This document shows, in pieces, positions 48,433 through 59,274 of a DNA stretch of 64,000 nt; the first letter of the stretch is position 1, and every line of letters starts with the position of its first letter. This DNA is from Rosa chinensis (taxonomy: Eukaryota > Streptophyta > Magnoliopsida > Rosales > Rosaceae). The stretch spans positions 62,001 through 126,000 of the forward strand of contig NW_024387552.1 of the NCBI RefSeq assembly GCF_002994745.2. Reading direction: 5' to 3'. Made by a program: the position numbers and the translations under genes. The notes beneath the pieces are model-generated. The model was given only the letters and a program-made list of their open reading frames with translations. It was not told the DNA's origin and made no database searches.

Positions 48433-48453
48433 ATGAATGACCGAGCCGTCTAG
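48433..48453 (+). CDS. Short upstream ORF overlapping gag start (D)
   Basis: ATGAATGACC contains two start codons 4 nt apart. The first opens a seven-codon frame (MNDRAV, stop) that overlaps the second, which begins gag. The arrangement is kept in E (61730-61750) and B (minus, 22747 to 22727), where the peptide is MNDRAF. It could lower gag initiation or favour reinitiation. No protein evidence. Confidence 0.4.
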   Translation: MNDRAV

Positions 48454-49549
48454 ACCTTCTACAGTTAAAGAAATTGAAGCAAGGATCGCTCGTTTGAAGA
48501 ATTCTTCACTCCTTGAGTACAAACAGCCCTCTTCTCCAACATACAAGGAATACACAGTTAACGATCAAGGGAGGAGGCTGTTTCCTTCAGAAGGGTCAGT
48601 ATCCCCTAGTGTTTCGTCCAACTCACTTACACCTCAGAATTCACCACCTGGTTCACCACCTCCTGAAGAAAACGTTAGAATGGCCTCCATTAGAGAACTC
48701 TCTTCATCTGTGGTTCAAGAAGGACTTCCTACAAGTATTGTGTACCCTGCACCTGCTCCAGGGAAGACGGCTGACTTTGAGTTAAGAAGTGGATTGCTTC
48801 ATAGGCTTCCAACGTTCCATGGCCTCAATATGGAGGATGCCAACAAGCATCTTAGGGAGTTTCAATCCGTGTGTATCAACATGTTACCACAAGGAGCGGA
48901 TGAGAATATCCTTAAGATGAAGGCATTTCCCTTCTCTCTAGCTGACCGTGCAAAAGATTGGCTCTATGAACTGCCTTCTGGACGAATTACTTCATGGAAC
49001 ACTATGATGAAGGCATTCTTAGAGAAGTACTTTCCAGCTTCAAAGATCATCACACTCCGGAAGAAGATAAGTGGAATTAAGCAAGCTCAAGATGAATCTT
49101 ATTCCGCTTATTATGAGAGGTTTTCATCCTTGATTGCACAATGTCCTCAACATCAGATGAAGGAAGAAACCTTGCTAACTTGTTTCTATGAAGGTCTCCT
49201 ACCCTTGGAACGTGATATGCTAGATGCTGCAGCTGGGGGAGCCTTTGTAGACAAGTCACCTACTGAAGGGCGAGCTATGATTGAGAACAGAGCAAAGAAC
49301 GCCCAACAATACGAGGGTGTGGGCCTCACAACTAGAAAGGTGGGTGAGATAGGCACTTCGGTTATTGAGGATAGATTGAATAAACTCACCCTTCTCATGG
49401 ATCAAGTTGTGAGTGCCAAGGGAATATTGCAAGCTTGTGGAGTATGTTCGATGCAAGGGCATGTAACTGATCAATGCCCTCAGTTATCAGAGAGTGGAGG
49501 ATGGGAATCATTGAACGCCATTGGAGGTTACCAAGGAAATCATGGGGGC
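48437..49549 (+). CDS. gag: gag domain of element D gag-pol
   Basis: Start MTEPSRPSTVKEIEARIARL, chosen because the same start is kept in B and E. A Ser/Pro-rich segment (residues about 30-75) precedes the retrotransposon gag core (about 125-290: AFPFSLADRAKDWLYELP, AFLEKYFPASK, YYERFSSLIAQCPQH, LTCFYEGLLPLERDMLDAAA). The zinc knuckle CGVCSMQGHVTDQC (CX2CX4HX4C, 49436-49477) binds RNA. Gag would form the cytoplasmic particle. The frame breaks just after the knuckle, near 49549, at a run of G then C that is one base shorter than in E. In E the gag frame runs on through this point, so gag and pol form one ORF in this family and the break is damage or error. Confidence 0.9.
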
Positions 49550-52136
49550 CCCAACGTCCAAGATATGATCCTTACTCAAACACTTACAATCCTGGATGGA
49601 GGGATCACCCCAACTTCAAGTGGACAAACAATGAAAACACTCAGAATCCCCTTGGAGGAAATTTCCAACGTCCTCAAGGGCCACCATTTCAAGGGCAATC
49701 TTTTCAAGGACCTCAAGGACCACCATTCCAAAGGCCCTACATGCAAAATCAACATGCTTCAGGGAGTTCAAATCAGAGCGTTAACTATGATAAGATGTTT
49801 GAAGCTCTCACTAGTTCTACTCAAGCTTTGGTTCAAGGACAACAGACCCACACCAAAGACATTGCGGATCTCAAGAACCAAATGGGCCAAGTTGTGGATT
49901 TTATGAGCAAGATTCATGAGACTGGGAAGCTCCCTAGTAACACCATACGAAATCCAAAGGGTAATGTGGAGAATGCATCTTTGGTGACTACTAGGAGTGG
50001 AAGGGTATTTGTGGATCAACCTAAAAAAGCCAAGGAGGCTCAAGTGAACATTGAAGTTGAGGAGGAACAAGAAGCTACCAAGAAGAGCCTTGAAAAAGAC
50101 CCTGCAACGTCCAAGGAAGAGACTAGGACGTCTTCACCTTCTAGAGCAAAACTGAAACCAAAAGGTAATGATTCTAACTTGAATACTTCGGTTATTGCTA
50201 ACCCTTCTTTGTCTTGTATGCCCTTTCCACGCAGATTTGCTAAATCGAAGAAGGATGAAAGTGACCAAGCTATCTTGGAAACTTTCAAGAAGGTGCAAGT
50301 AAATCTACCCCTCCTTGAGGCTATTAAGCAAGTGCCTAAGTATGCTAAGTTCTTAAAGGAGCTTTGTACCTCAAGGAGGAATAAAGGTGAGAAAGAGGTA
50401 GTAAAGGTAAGTGAAAATGTATCTGCCTTAATTCAGAGAAAACTACCCCATAAATGTAAGGATCCTGGAAGCTTTACTATTCCATGCACTATTGGTAACT
50501 CTAGGTTTGAAAACGCCATGTTAGACTTAGGAGCATCTGTGAACGTCATGCCCTATTCTGTTTATGAAACCCTAGGTCTAGGTGAGCTTAAATCTAACAA
50601 TGTTATCATTCAGTTAGCTGACAGATCTAATGCATACCCTAGAGGTTTGTTGGAAGATGTTCTTGTGCAGGTTAATCATCTTTTCTTTCCAGCTGACTTC
50701 TATGTGTTGGAAATGGAGGACTCCCCTGTGAGTTCAACGCCATTACTATTGGGTCGCCCTTTCTTAAGGACGGCTAGAACAAAGATTGATGTGTATGATG
50801 GCTCTCTCACCATGGAATTTGATGGTGACGTTATTGGCTTCAACATATTTGAAGCCATGAGGTATCCTCTTGATGTTAATGATTGTTTTTCTATTGATAT
50901 TCTAGACAATCTTGCGCAGGAAATGTTTGATGTCATGAATGAGGATACTTTGGCCACCACACTTGAACAAGGAGTGGGCTACACCAAAGATGGCGTCACA
51001 CTCCATAAGGATGTGCTCAAGGAATCATGTGAGGACGAAATCATTGCTAATGTGTCCTTCCTTGAGGCATCATCCTTTGTAGGTAAGTCTCCTCCACCCT
51101 TGTCCATTCAGTTATCTGCTAATAAGACTTTACCTTCAGTGATCCAGGCACCAGAACTTGAACTTAAACCTTTACCAGACCACTTGAAGTATGTCTACTT
51201 AGGAGACAAGGAGACTTTACCAGTGATTGTATCCTCCTCTCTTACTTCGTCTCAAGAGGAGAGATTGGTGGAGATGTTAAAGCAACACAAGACCGCCATA
51301 GGATGGACATTGGCGGATATCAAGGGAATAAGCCCTACTACTTGCGTCCATAGGATACTTCTTGAGGAGGGGACAAAACCCACTAGAGAGGCTCAACGTC
51401 GTCTCAACCCTCCTATGATGGAAGTTGTGAAGAAGGAGGTCATCAAACTCCTAGATTGTGGCGTCATATACCCCATTTCAGACTCCAAATGGGTGTCCCC
51501 AGTTCAAGTTGTACCTAAGAAGTCAGGAGTGACTGTTGTGAAGAATGCAGAGAACGAATTGGTGCCCCAAAGGACAGTTACTGGCCACAGAGTTTGCATT
51601 GACTACAGGAAGCTCAACGCAACAACAAGGAAAGATCACTTTCCTCTTCCATTCATTGATCAGATGCTTGAGCGTTTGGCTGGACATGATTACTACTGCT
51701 TCTTGGATGGCTACTCAGGGTACAATCAGATTGCCATAGCCAATGAAGACCAAGAGAAGACGACATTCACTTGTCCCTTTGGAACATTTGCTTATCGTCG
51801 TATGCCTTTTGGACTATGCAACGCCCCAGGTACCTTTCAAAGGTGTATGGTAAGTATATTTTCGGATTATATTGAGAAAATCATAGAGGTATTCATGGAT
51901 GACTTTTCTGTTTTTGGAAAAAGCTTTGATGATTGTCTTAATAATCTGGAAATTATTTTAAAGCGTTGTGTGGAAACTAACCTTGTGCTAAATTGGGAAA
52001 AGTGTCATTTTATGGTTAGACAAGGTATAGTTCTAGGACATATTGTCTCTTCTAGGGGAATTGAGGTTGATAAAGCTAAGGTGGACCTTGTGCGTTACTT
52101 ACCCTCTCCCACTTCTGTGAGAGAGATTCGTTCTTT
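49550..52136 (+). CDS. pol: Protease and reverse transcriptase of element D
   Basis: An 860-codon stretch in one frame. The linker has [20 protein letters not shown] and acidic/Lys-rich parts. The aspartic protease motif [20 protein letters not shown] has its catalytic Asp at 50524-50526; Leu replaces the usual Thr/Ser, as I recall for this lineage. RT follows (about 51400-52020): [67 protein letters not shown] and the active-site FMDD at 51892-51903. The thumb and connection start reads EIRSFL, then the frame breaks near 52136, where a TTTCC run seen in A is TTTC. Confidence 0.92.
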
Positions 52137-53184
52137 CTTGGCCATGCAGGGTTTTACAGGAGATTTATCAAGGATTTTTCCAAGATTTCGAGACCTCTAT
52201 GCCAACTACTCCAAAAGGATGTGTCGTTTGTGTTTGACAAGGAGTGTCAAGAGGCCTTTGACAAGCTCAAGGAGCTATTGACGTCTGCCCCTATCATGCT
52301 ACCTCCAGATTGGTCCTTGCCCTTTGAGTTGATGTGTGACGCCTCTGACTATGCAGTTGGAGCTGTTTTGGGGCAAAGGAAGGACAAACGACCTTATGCC
52401 ATCTACTACGCCTCAAGGACTCTGAATGATGCACAACTGAACTACTCCACTACAGAGAAAGAGCTCCTTGCAGTTGTTTTTGCCCTTGAGAAGTTTCGTT
52501 CCTACTTACTTGGTACCAAGGTAATTATTTATACTGACCATGCAGCTTTGAAGTACTTGATGACCAAGAAGGAGGCGAAACCAAGGCTCATTAGATGGAT
52601 CCTACTCTTGCAAGAGTTTGACGTTGAAATCAAGGACAAGAAGGGTAGTGAGAACGTGGTAGCTGACCACTTGAGTCGTTTGGTGCACGCAGAAGACCCT
52701 CTTCCCTTGGTGGAGACGTTTCCAGATGAACAACTCTTTGGAATCCAGGTAAGTGAACCATGGTATGCGGATATTGTGAATTACATTGTTTCTAGGAAGA
52801 TTCCTGATACCATGTCACGTGCTCATAGAGATAGGCTTAAGAAAACTGTTAAGCAATATGTTTGGGATGAACCTTATCTGTGGAAATATTGCTCTGATCA
52901 ACTAATTAGGAGATGTGTGCCTGAACATGAACATAATGCTATACTTTCGTTTTGCCACTCTAAAGCATGTGGGGGTCACTTTGGGTCTAAGAAAACTGCG
53001 TTTAAAGTGTTGGAATCTGGGTTCTTTTGGCCAACCTTATTTAAGGATGCATATGCATATTGTTTAACTTGTGATAGATGCCAAAGAACAGGAAATCTAA
53101 GCTCTAGAGATCAAATGCCTTTATCCAATATCATAACTGTTGAAATATTTGATGTCTGGGGTATAGATTTCATGGGACTTTTCC
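52137..53184 (+). CDS. pol: RNase H and integrase N-terminal half of element D
   Basis: RNase H catalytic residues: Asp in [13 protein letters not shown] (52338-52340), Glu in [16 protein letters not shown] and Asp in [11 protein letters not shown] spacer ([19 protein letters not shown]) leads to the integrase HHCC finger ([16 protein letters not shown] ... CLTCDRCQ) and the first catalytic Asp in DVWGIDFMG (53166-53168). Then another one-base break falls at a T/C run near 53184. RNase H removes the RNA template; integrase inserts the DNA. It is open over about 340 codons from 52221. Confidence 0.9.
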
Positions 53185-54057
53185 TTCATCTTTTGGATTT
53201 CTCTATATCTTGCTTGCTGTGGATTATGTGTCGAAATGGGTAGAGGCAAAAGCCACTCGAACTAATGACTCTAAGGTTGTTGCAGATTTTATCAAGTCTA
53301 ACATCTTTAGCAGGTTTGGCATGCCTAGAGTTCTTATTAGTGATGGTGGTTCCCACTTTTGCAATCGCACGATTGAGGCTCTCTTGAAGAAGTATGATGT
53401 AACACATAAGGTTTCTACACCTTATCACCCCCAAACAAGTGGGCAAGCTGAGGTCTCAAATCGTCAAATCAAGGGGATATTGGAGAAGACTGTGAATCCT
53501 AACAGAAAGGATTGGTCCTTGCGTTTGGAGGATGCTTTGTGGGCCTATAGAACTGCATACAAAACTCCCATAGGTATGTCCCCATATCGAATTGTCTATG
53601 GCAAACCGTGCCATTTACCTGTGGAGTTAGAGCACAAAGCTTGGTGGGCTGTGAAGCAGTTTAACATGGATCTAGATGAGGCTGGGCTTCATAGGAAGCT
53701 ACAATTGCAAGAGTTAGAGGAGATTAGGAATGATGCTTTCGAAAGTGCCAAGATCTACAAGGAAAAGACTAAGGCCTTCCATGATAAGATGATTCGTAGG
53801 AAGACTTTTGTTGTGGGACATAAAGTTCTTTTATTCCATTCTCGTCTTAAACTCTTTCCAGGTAAACTTCGTTCTCGTTGGATTGGACCTTTTGTTATTA
53901 CTCATGTGTTTCCTCATGGAGCTGTGCAGATAAAGAGTGAACAAACAGGTAACGAGTTCAAAGTGAATGGCCATCGCCTCAAGCCATACTATGAGACGTT
54001 TGTGGAGCATGACGTGGAGGATGTACCCTCCAAAACGCTCCACCACATGAGGATTAA
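53185..54057 (+). CDS. pol: Integrase core and C-terminus of element D
   Basis: Second catalytic Asp in [11 protein letters not shown] (53342-53344) and Glu in [13 protein letters not shown] (53450-53452), 35 residues apart (DD35E). It continues with [36 protein letters not shown] and [20 protein letters not shown]. No chromodomain follows. The relatives A and B end VPNPED at a stop equivalent to 54055-54057; D has one C fewer near 54028, so its frame misses that stop and runs to 54097. Confidence 0.9.
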
Positions 54058-54104
54058 ATGGAGGTACAAGTCTAGGCTGAAAGACTATAAACATTAAGCG
54101 CTGC

Positions 54105-54120
54105 TTGGGAGGCAACCCAA
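54105..54120 (+). other. Conserved 3' hairpin after pol stop (D)
   Basis: TTGGG-AGGCAA-CCCAA following AGCGCTGC. In G the stem is ATGGG-AGGCAA-CCCAT, a paired change. Confidence 0.7.
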
Positions 54121-54439
54121 TTCAGAAGTAGCTGTGAAGGAGTCTACACACGCAGATTTGATTTCTCCTTCCCTATTTCTCTTTCTTTTCATGTTTTCTT
54201 TTTGAACTTAGTAGACATTTTCGTAAATCTCTATCCTTTATGCTTATTTGTTCATTGCATGCTTATGATTGATTACATTGAGGACAATGCAATATTTAAG
54301 TGTGGGGGTAGGGATTTACACTTTTGTCTTGAGTCATATATAGTGAAAAATACAAAAAAATCGAAAATGTCAAAAATCAACAAATTTCGTTGCTTTATTG
54401 AGTCATTGAGTCATGTTTTGGGTGAAACAATTTCTTCAT

Positions 54440-54606
54440 CGTAGGCGCATCTATTAAGGTGTGATGTCTAGGTCTGGTTTGGATACGAGAAGTGCTAGCA
54501 AAGGGTCTCGTCCCCTGCTAAACAAGTGAGCTGAGCTCCGCCAAAATCGTTCCCCTCCTTACCTGGTCACATCCCAAAGGAGTTACGAAAGGAGAAAGGA
54601 AATAAC
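54440..54606 (+). ncRNA. 3' UTR copy of leader module 2 (D)
   Basis: 75 nt (54479-54553) are identical to 48009-48083 in the leader, with looser similarity on both sides. The surrounding 3' UTR lines up with A and B on either side of the cassette, so it was gained here or lost there. G's 3' UTR has it too (38690-38880, minus). Confidence 0.65.
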
Positions 54607-56274
54607 CCTAGTCCCTAGTTAACGTTGAGTCTTTTGTTATTTTGTTTTGAGTCTTAGGATGCCCTTTCAACTGTCTAGGATGATTCTATATCTCTAAAAT
54701 CATGACTAAAAGAGGATCACAAAATTGAGATGACTTAAACATGGTATTCTTTGGTTAATTGAGATATATGAAAAATATGTGCCTTGTAGTGGATATGGAT
54801 TTCGAAACTTTGGTACAGAATATGAGCATGTTAAGATGAGTTTTGATTCATATAAACCCATGTGAGAATTGAGCCCATGTCCCTTTTTCTTGGAGTGAAA
54901 TGAAAAATATATTCTTAATTTCTTGGCGACATTTTGATGATCTCATTATTCTTTCATCTTGATTGATTGCTTGCCATAGATTAAGTTTGATGGACTAGAG
55001 AATGCTAGAATTCGCTCTTGTACTTGTTGAGACGTTTTATCAATACATGGCCCTGATTCTGGAAAGGATAGAGGCACCCTAGGAATCACCACCATTGCCA
55101 AATAAACCTGTGTCCCTAATTGTGCCCGTCGTGGGACTCCCTTAGAAAAACCCTTTGAGCCTACATTAAGCCTTTTCTTTCATCACCCTTAAAATCTTAA
55201 CCTAAACCTTAGTATAGCTATAACCCTACCCTTTGTTCTAAGAACTTAGTGGAGCTAAATTGAGACTTTACTTGAAGATTTTTGGCGTCCATAATGAAGA
55301 ATGAGAAGAGGTGAAAGCTCAAGTGTGGGGGTAGACTTGTCCATAAGAGAAAAATACATGAAAAAGCCGAGAAAAGAAAGTGAAAAAGAAAAGATACGGC
55401 TAGAAAACAAAAAGAAAGAAAAAGATGAAATATCTATGGATTTTAGTCCCCCATACTTGGTGAGTTTGGAGTTTACTTTGATTTGAAGGCCCATTACAGA
55501 AAAATTTGGCCTTTGTCCAACTCATTAGTAACCAAAGGAAGTTTAGAGTGAAGTTTGGGCCCAACATGAAGACATTAGGCCCCTTTATAACACCCCATGG
55601 GATAGTGACGTTTTTGCATACTTGGTGGATTTCTAGAAGTCTCTCTACATTTACATGTGCTCTGCTAGGTTTTTAGGACACTTTGTTAAATTCCTTATCC
55701 TTCGTTTCTTTAAACCTTGAGCCATGGCCCCATTACAACCTTTGATAAGACCTTCTTGATCCTTAAGATGGGACAGTCCTTGATGTGGAGATGAGTTACA
55801 AGAGTTGAACCTATGGCTTGGGTCCATCTGTGCAAGTAGTTGATATCTTTCATGAGATCTTTAAAAGAAAATTATACATGTGCTTTCGTTTCTTGCATTA
55901 TGTGATACACTTGCTATCTTTCACATATACTTGAGTGTATAAGCTTTTAAGCATTGCCATGATCTGAGAGAAGAAAGAGTGGATATACCTTGTGAGGATT
56001 TGAATCATACTTGTTTGAAACATGCTTAACAGAAATCATCACCATTGTTCCAACCAAGTCCTACTTGTGTATATGTAAATTATGTGTTTTAATTAACTCT
56101 CGAATGCCTAAACATTGATTCTTGGTGAAGTGCTAATCTTGGTGTTATGAAAGTAAGAGATTGCTGAGACAAAAAGTTAAAGGGCAATAGAGTCTGTTAT
56201 GTGTCGAGTCTTTAATTTTTGTTGAGTCGTAGTCGTGTCTGTGTTGTGATTTTGCTAAGGGACTAGCAAAAGCT

Positions 56275-56289
56275 AAGTGTGGGGGAATT
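56275..56289 (+). promoter_or_regulatory. Polypurine tract of element D
   Basis: AAGTGTGGGGGAATT directly before the 3' LTR. Confidence 0.9.
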
Positions 56290-58481
56290 TGATAGGAGCA
56301 TTTTAATGCGACGTTTTAACTGCATTTCCCTACATTTTTCTGCGCCATTTCCTTGAAAAATCCCTGTTTTGGAAAGTTTCCATTCTTTGTTTGGGAAAGT
56401 TCCCTATTGTAGAAAGTTTCCATTTTTGTTCTCATTTCTCATTTCTCATTTCTCATTTTTCATTTCTCATTTTTGGAAAGTTTCTATTTTTCATTTTAGT
56501 AAGTTTCTATTTTTCATTTTTTAGAAACTTTCCATTTCTCAATTTTAGAAAGTTTCTATTTTTCAAATTAGGTAAGTTTCTATTTTTCATATTAGTTTCT
56601 ATTTTCAGGACCTCCGAGCTAAAAAGTGGAATGAACGCACGAATGGAAAGAGGAGCTTGCGAACATCAAGACGAACGAATATGAGAGAAAACAGACCACA
56701 CATTTGAGCAGAAATGAAGAAATAAGCTTTCCTAATCCAACTAGGAACCCTGCGAAATGGAGGAAGGCTTCCCGAGCAAGTTTCCAACGCAACCATGAAA
56801 AAGAAATGGAAAAATAATGAGTTTTGCGTTGGAAGATGAGAAGACTTGAAGTTGAAGCAACGAGGCCCAAGAACTCTATGGATTTTCGGCAAAATGGATC
56901 AAGGCCCATCAAAAGCCCATGGAATTAGGGTTTGTGACGCATGGAGGAAACCCTAGGGTTGCATTGCCGTGAAAATCAAAGGGAGGAGGCAAAAGTGGCG
57001 TGAAAATCAAGAAGAAAATAAAAGATTACGCAAGAGATTTTCTAGGGTGGAGTTTAAGGAAAGAAATCAAGAAAGAGACCAAATTGCGTCTAGGTTCATT
57101 CCTAGAAACCCTAAGCATGTTTTGGCCGAAATATCAAGAAGAAAATCAGAAAATATTCAAGGAATTTCGGCAAGAATATATTAGGGTATCTTCTTGGAGT
57201 TTTATGATTGGTTGGATGACACACTAGGGCTTACTTGGCAATTTCTCATTGGTGGAAGGCATGTGGAATTATTAATTTAATTCCTTGAGAAATAAACAGA
57301 AAATCACGGCTTGGAGGCCAAGCATTGCCGTTCCCTATATATACAAGCACCCTAGACGTCTCCAAGGACCACTTTACAATTCAGAAAATTCTCTCTACGC
57401 GCGGAAGCTCTCTCCATTCTCTAGTGCAACTTTTGGCGTTTTCAAGCAAGGAAGGAAGAAGCAAGCTTAGGCCGTGAGCATCATCATCCATTCCACCTTG
57501 AAGCCGTGTACTTTGAAGCTTGCTTTCGAGTTTCATTAGTTCATCATTCGAGTTATTCATCCATCTCTCCATTCACGGTGTAATTCAACCTTCTTTCTTG
57601 TAATCACTTTTGATTCTCCTTGTTTGATTTCGTTGGATGTTGTTCTAGTTAACGTTTATGTTTGAACAAGGTTTATATTCTGAAAATTTATGATTGATTA
57701 AGGATTTTCGATTTCTATGTTGTGATTCCAAAGTTGCTTATGTGTGATTGTTCGATTGAATTTGCTTTATAGATAACTTTTGTATTTTAATCTTATGTGG
57801 TTCGAAACACTTAGGGTTTTGATATGAATGGTGCTAGATTTAAGAACATGAAATCGACTTTTTGTTTTGTGTAAACTTGAATCAAAGTAGTAAAGGTTTT
57901 GGACAAAAATCGAATTCAATTGAAGAGGATTGCAATTAGGTGAACTTATTCATACTAAGTTGTGCACTTGAGTTGATAGCCTTTCCTTGAACTTCTTGCG
58001 TTGAACATGTATGATTGACTAGCTTTCTAGGGTTTGATTACATGCTTGATAGGATTAGTCTATGTGCTTTCACTTAGATTAATTAGCAATGAAAAGTAAA
58101 ATATGGGAAATCGTTTGCTTTCGAATGTTTCACATGATCAACTCCTTTCACATGACTTGGAAGAACAATGTAGGTTTGTATTCGAATTTAATCATGAATC
58201 GGTTTTAATCTTTGTTTCTTACATTTCATTCTTGTATTTGTGTTTTTGTTTATACTTAGTTTTATTCTTTCTTTTAATTTTCGAAAACCAAAACCTAAAA
58301 CCTCCCCTAAATCGTAAATTGTGTTTATATTATGTAAATTTATACTTTGTTTTATTTTAATTGTTTATATTGTCCTACATTGACAGGTGTACCCTCAATC
58401 CCCGGAATAGAACGATCCTATTTGCTTATACTACTAATGATGTTTAAAGGGTTAAATTATATGCTTGCTTTGAGCGTATCA
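56290..58481 (+). mobile_element. 3' LTR of element D
   Basis: Same length as the 5' LTR. By eye it shows only single-base length differences, nearly all in homopolymers (for example at 56336, 56603, 56628, 56748 and 58197), and no substitutions. TATA box is at 57334-57342 and the U5 hairpin at 58459-58479. Confidence 0.95.
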
Positions 58482-59274
58482 TTTCTCTTCATTCCTCACG
58501 GCAATTCATCTAGGGTTTCTTCAAGTAGATTTTCTTTCCTTAAAAATAGCCCTAGAAAATCTCCTTTTAATTTCTGATTTTTGGACGCCTCTTCCTTGTT
58601 TCTCTCTTGCAAATCCACGGCAAAACATCTTTAGGGCTAGGGTTTGCGTCACAAACCCTAGTTCCATGGGCTCTTGTGGGCTTTTATCCAATTAGCCGAA
58701 AATCCAACAAGTCTTAAGAGTTTTTGGGCCTCCATGCGTCACTTCTATGCCATGTCATCTTCCAACGTCACAACACTTTATTTTTCCATTTCTTTTTCAT
58801 AGTAACGTTGGAAACTTCATTGGTGGGCTTTCCCCCTTTCCGCAGGGTTTCCTGGTTGGACCAGGAAAACTTCTTTTCTTCATTTCTGCTCATTTCCGTG
58901 GCTCATTGTTTCTCATTTTTGCTCCCCTTGACTTTCGCAAGCTCCTCTTTCCATTTGTGAGTTCATTTCCACTTTTTAGCTCGGAGGTCCTGAAATAGAA
59001 ACTAATAAGAAAAATAGAAACTTTCCTAAAATGAAAAATGGTAACTTTCCTAAACTGAAAATGGGAAACTTTCTAAAAATGAAAAAATAGAAACTACCGA
59101 AAATGGAAACTTACTAAAAATGATAAATAGAGACTACGAAAATAGAAACTTTCTACAAATAGGAACTTTCCCAATCAAAGAATGGAAATTTTCTTAAACA
59201 GAGTTTTATTAAGGAAATAACGCAGAAAATGTAGAGAAATGCAGTTAAAACGTCGCATTAAAATGCTCCTATCA
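58482..59274 (-). mobile_element. 5' LTR of element C, U3-side part
   Basis: Continues from 44912 after the D insertion. It carries the GAAACTTTCC repeat-rich U3 and ends ATGCTCCTATCA at 59274. The next bases (ACGTC) belong to element E's LTR. Joined length is about 2.3 kb. Confidence 0.88.

Larger units (their letters stand above)
47105..48436 (+). other. 5' UTR (leader) of element D
   Basis: 1.3 kb without a credible ORF. It holds two diverged copies of a structured module (47290-47653 and 47919-48170), a conserved block GGGTAGCTGTTTCAGTCCC, and tandem CGTGAATAGTRA motifs (about 48306-48346). A seven-codon upstream ORF overlaps the gag start. Confidence 0.8.
54058..56289 (+). other. 3' UTR of element D, no env-like ORF
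   Basis: 2.2 kb without a long open frame. It contains the post-stop hairpin (54105-54120), polypurine-like tracts (54298-54314, 55321-55334, and the LTR-adjacent one at 56275-56289), and a cassette at about 54440-54606 that carries a copy of leader module 2 and is absent at this place from A and B. Confidence 0.82.
44913..58481 (+). mobile_element. Element D (plus), complete and very young Athila-like element
   Basis: 13,569 bp: 5' LTR, tRNA-Asp primer site, 1.3-kb leader, gag-pol, 2.2-kb 3' UTR, polypurine tract and 3' LTR, with a perfect 5-bp target duplication. The two LTRs are both 2192 bp, and by eye differ only by about 14 single-base length changes. It is inserted in the 5' LTR of element C. 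It is the best candidate here for a recently active, autonomous copy, subject to whether its four coding breaks are real. Confidence 0.96.
44908..58486. repeat. TTTCT target site duplication flanking element D
   Basis: TTTCT is at 44908-44912 and at 58482-58486, immediately outside the D LTR ends. A 5-bp duplication is normal for Ty3/Gypsy integration. Confidence 0.95.
12313..59274 (-). mobile_element. Element C (minus), split by five insertions
   Basis: Minus-strand pieces that align end to end with element B once insertions are removed: integrase (12313-12929, 26633-27244), RNase H to gag (29535-33644), 5' UTR (33645-34554, 42612-43397) and 5' LTR (43398-44912, 58482-59274). Interruptions are J/A, B, F, G and D. 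Its integrase end, 3' UTR and 3' LTR lie left of the window. Its right end CTCCTATCA at 59274 lies inside a plus LTR (E), with ACGTC as the expected target duplication. It is older than everything it contains. Confidence 0.85.

Noticed and set aside
49474..49906. Overlap between D's gag frame and the next frame as a programmed frameshift
   Set aside because: E reads gag through the zinc knuckle into the linker and beyond in one frame, so no shift is needed. D's break is a one-base difference in a G/C run.
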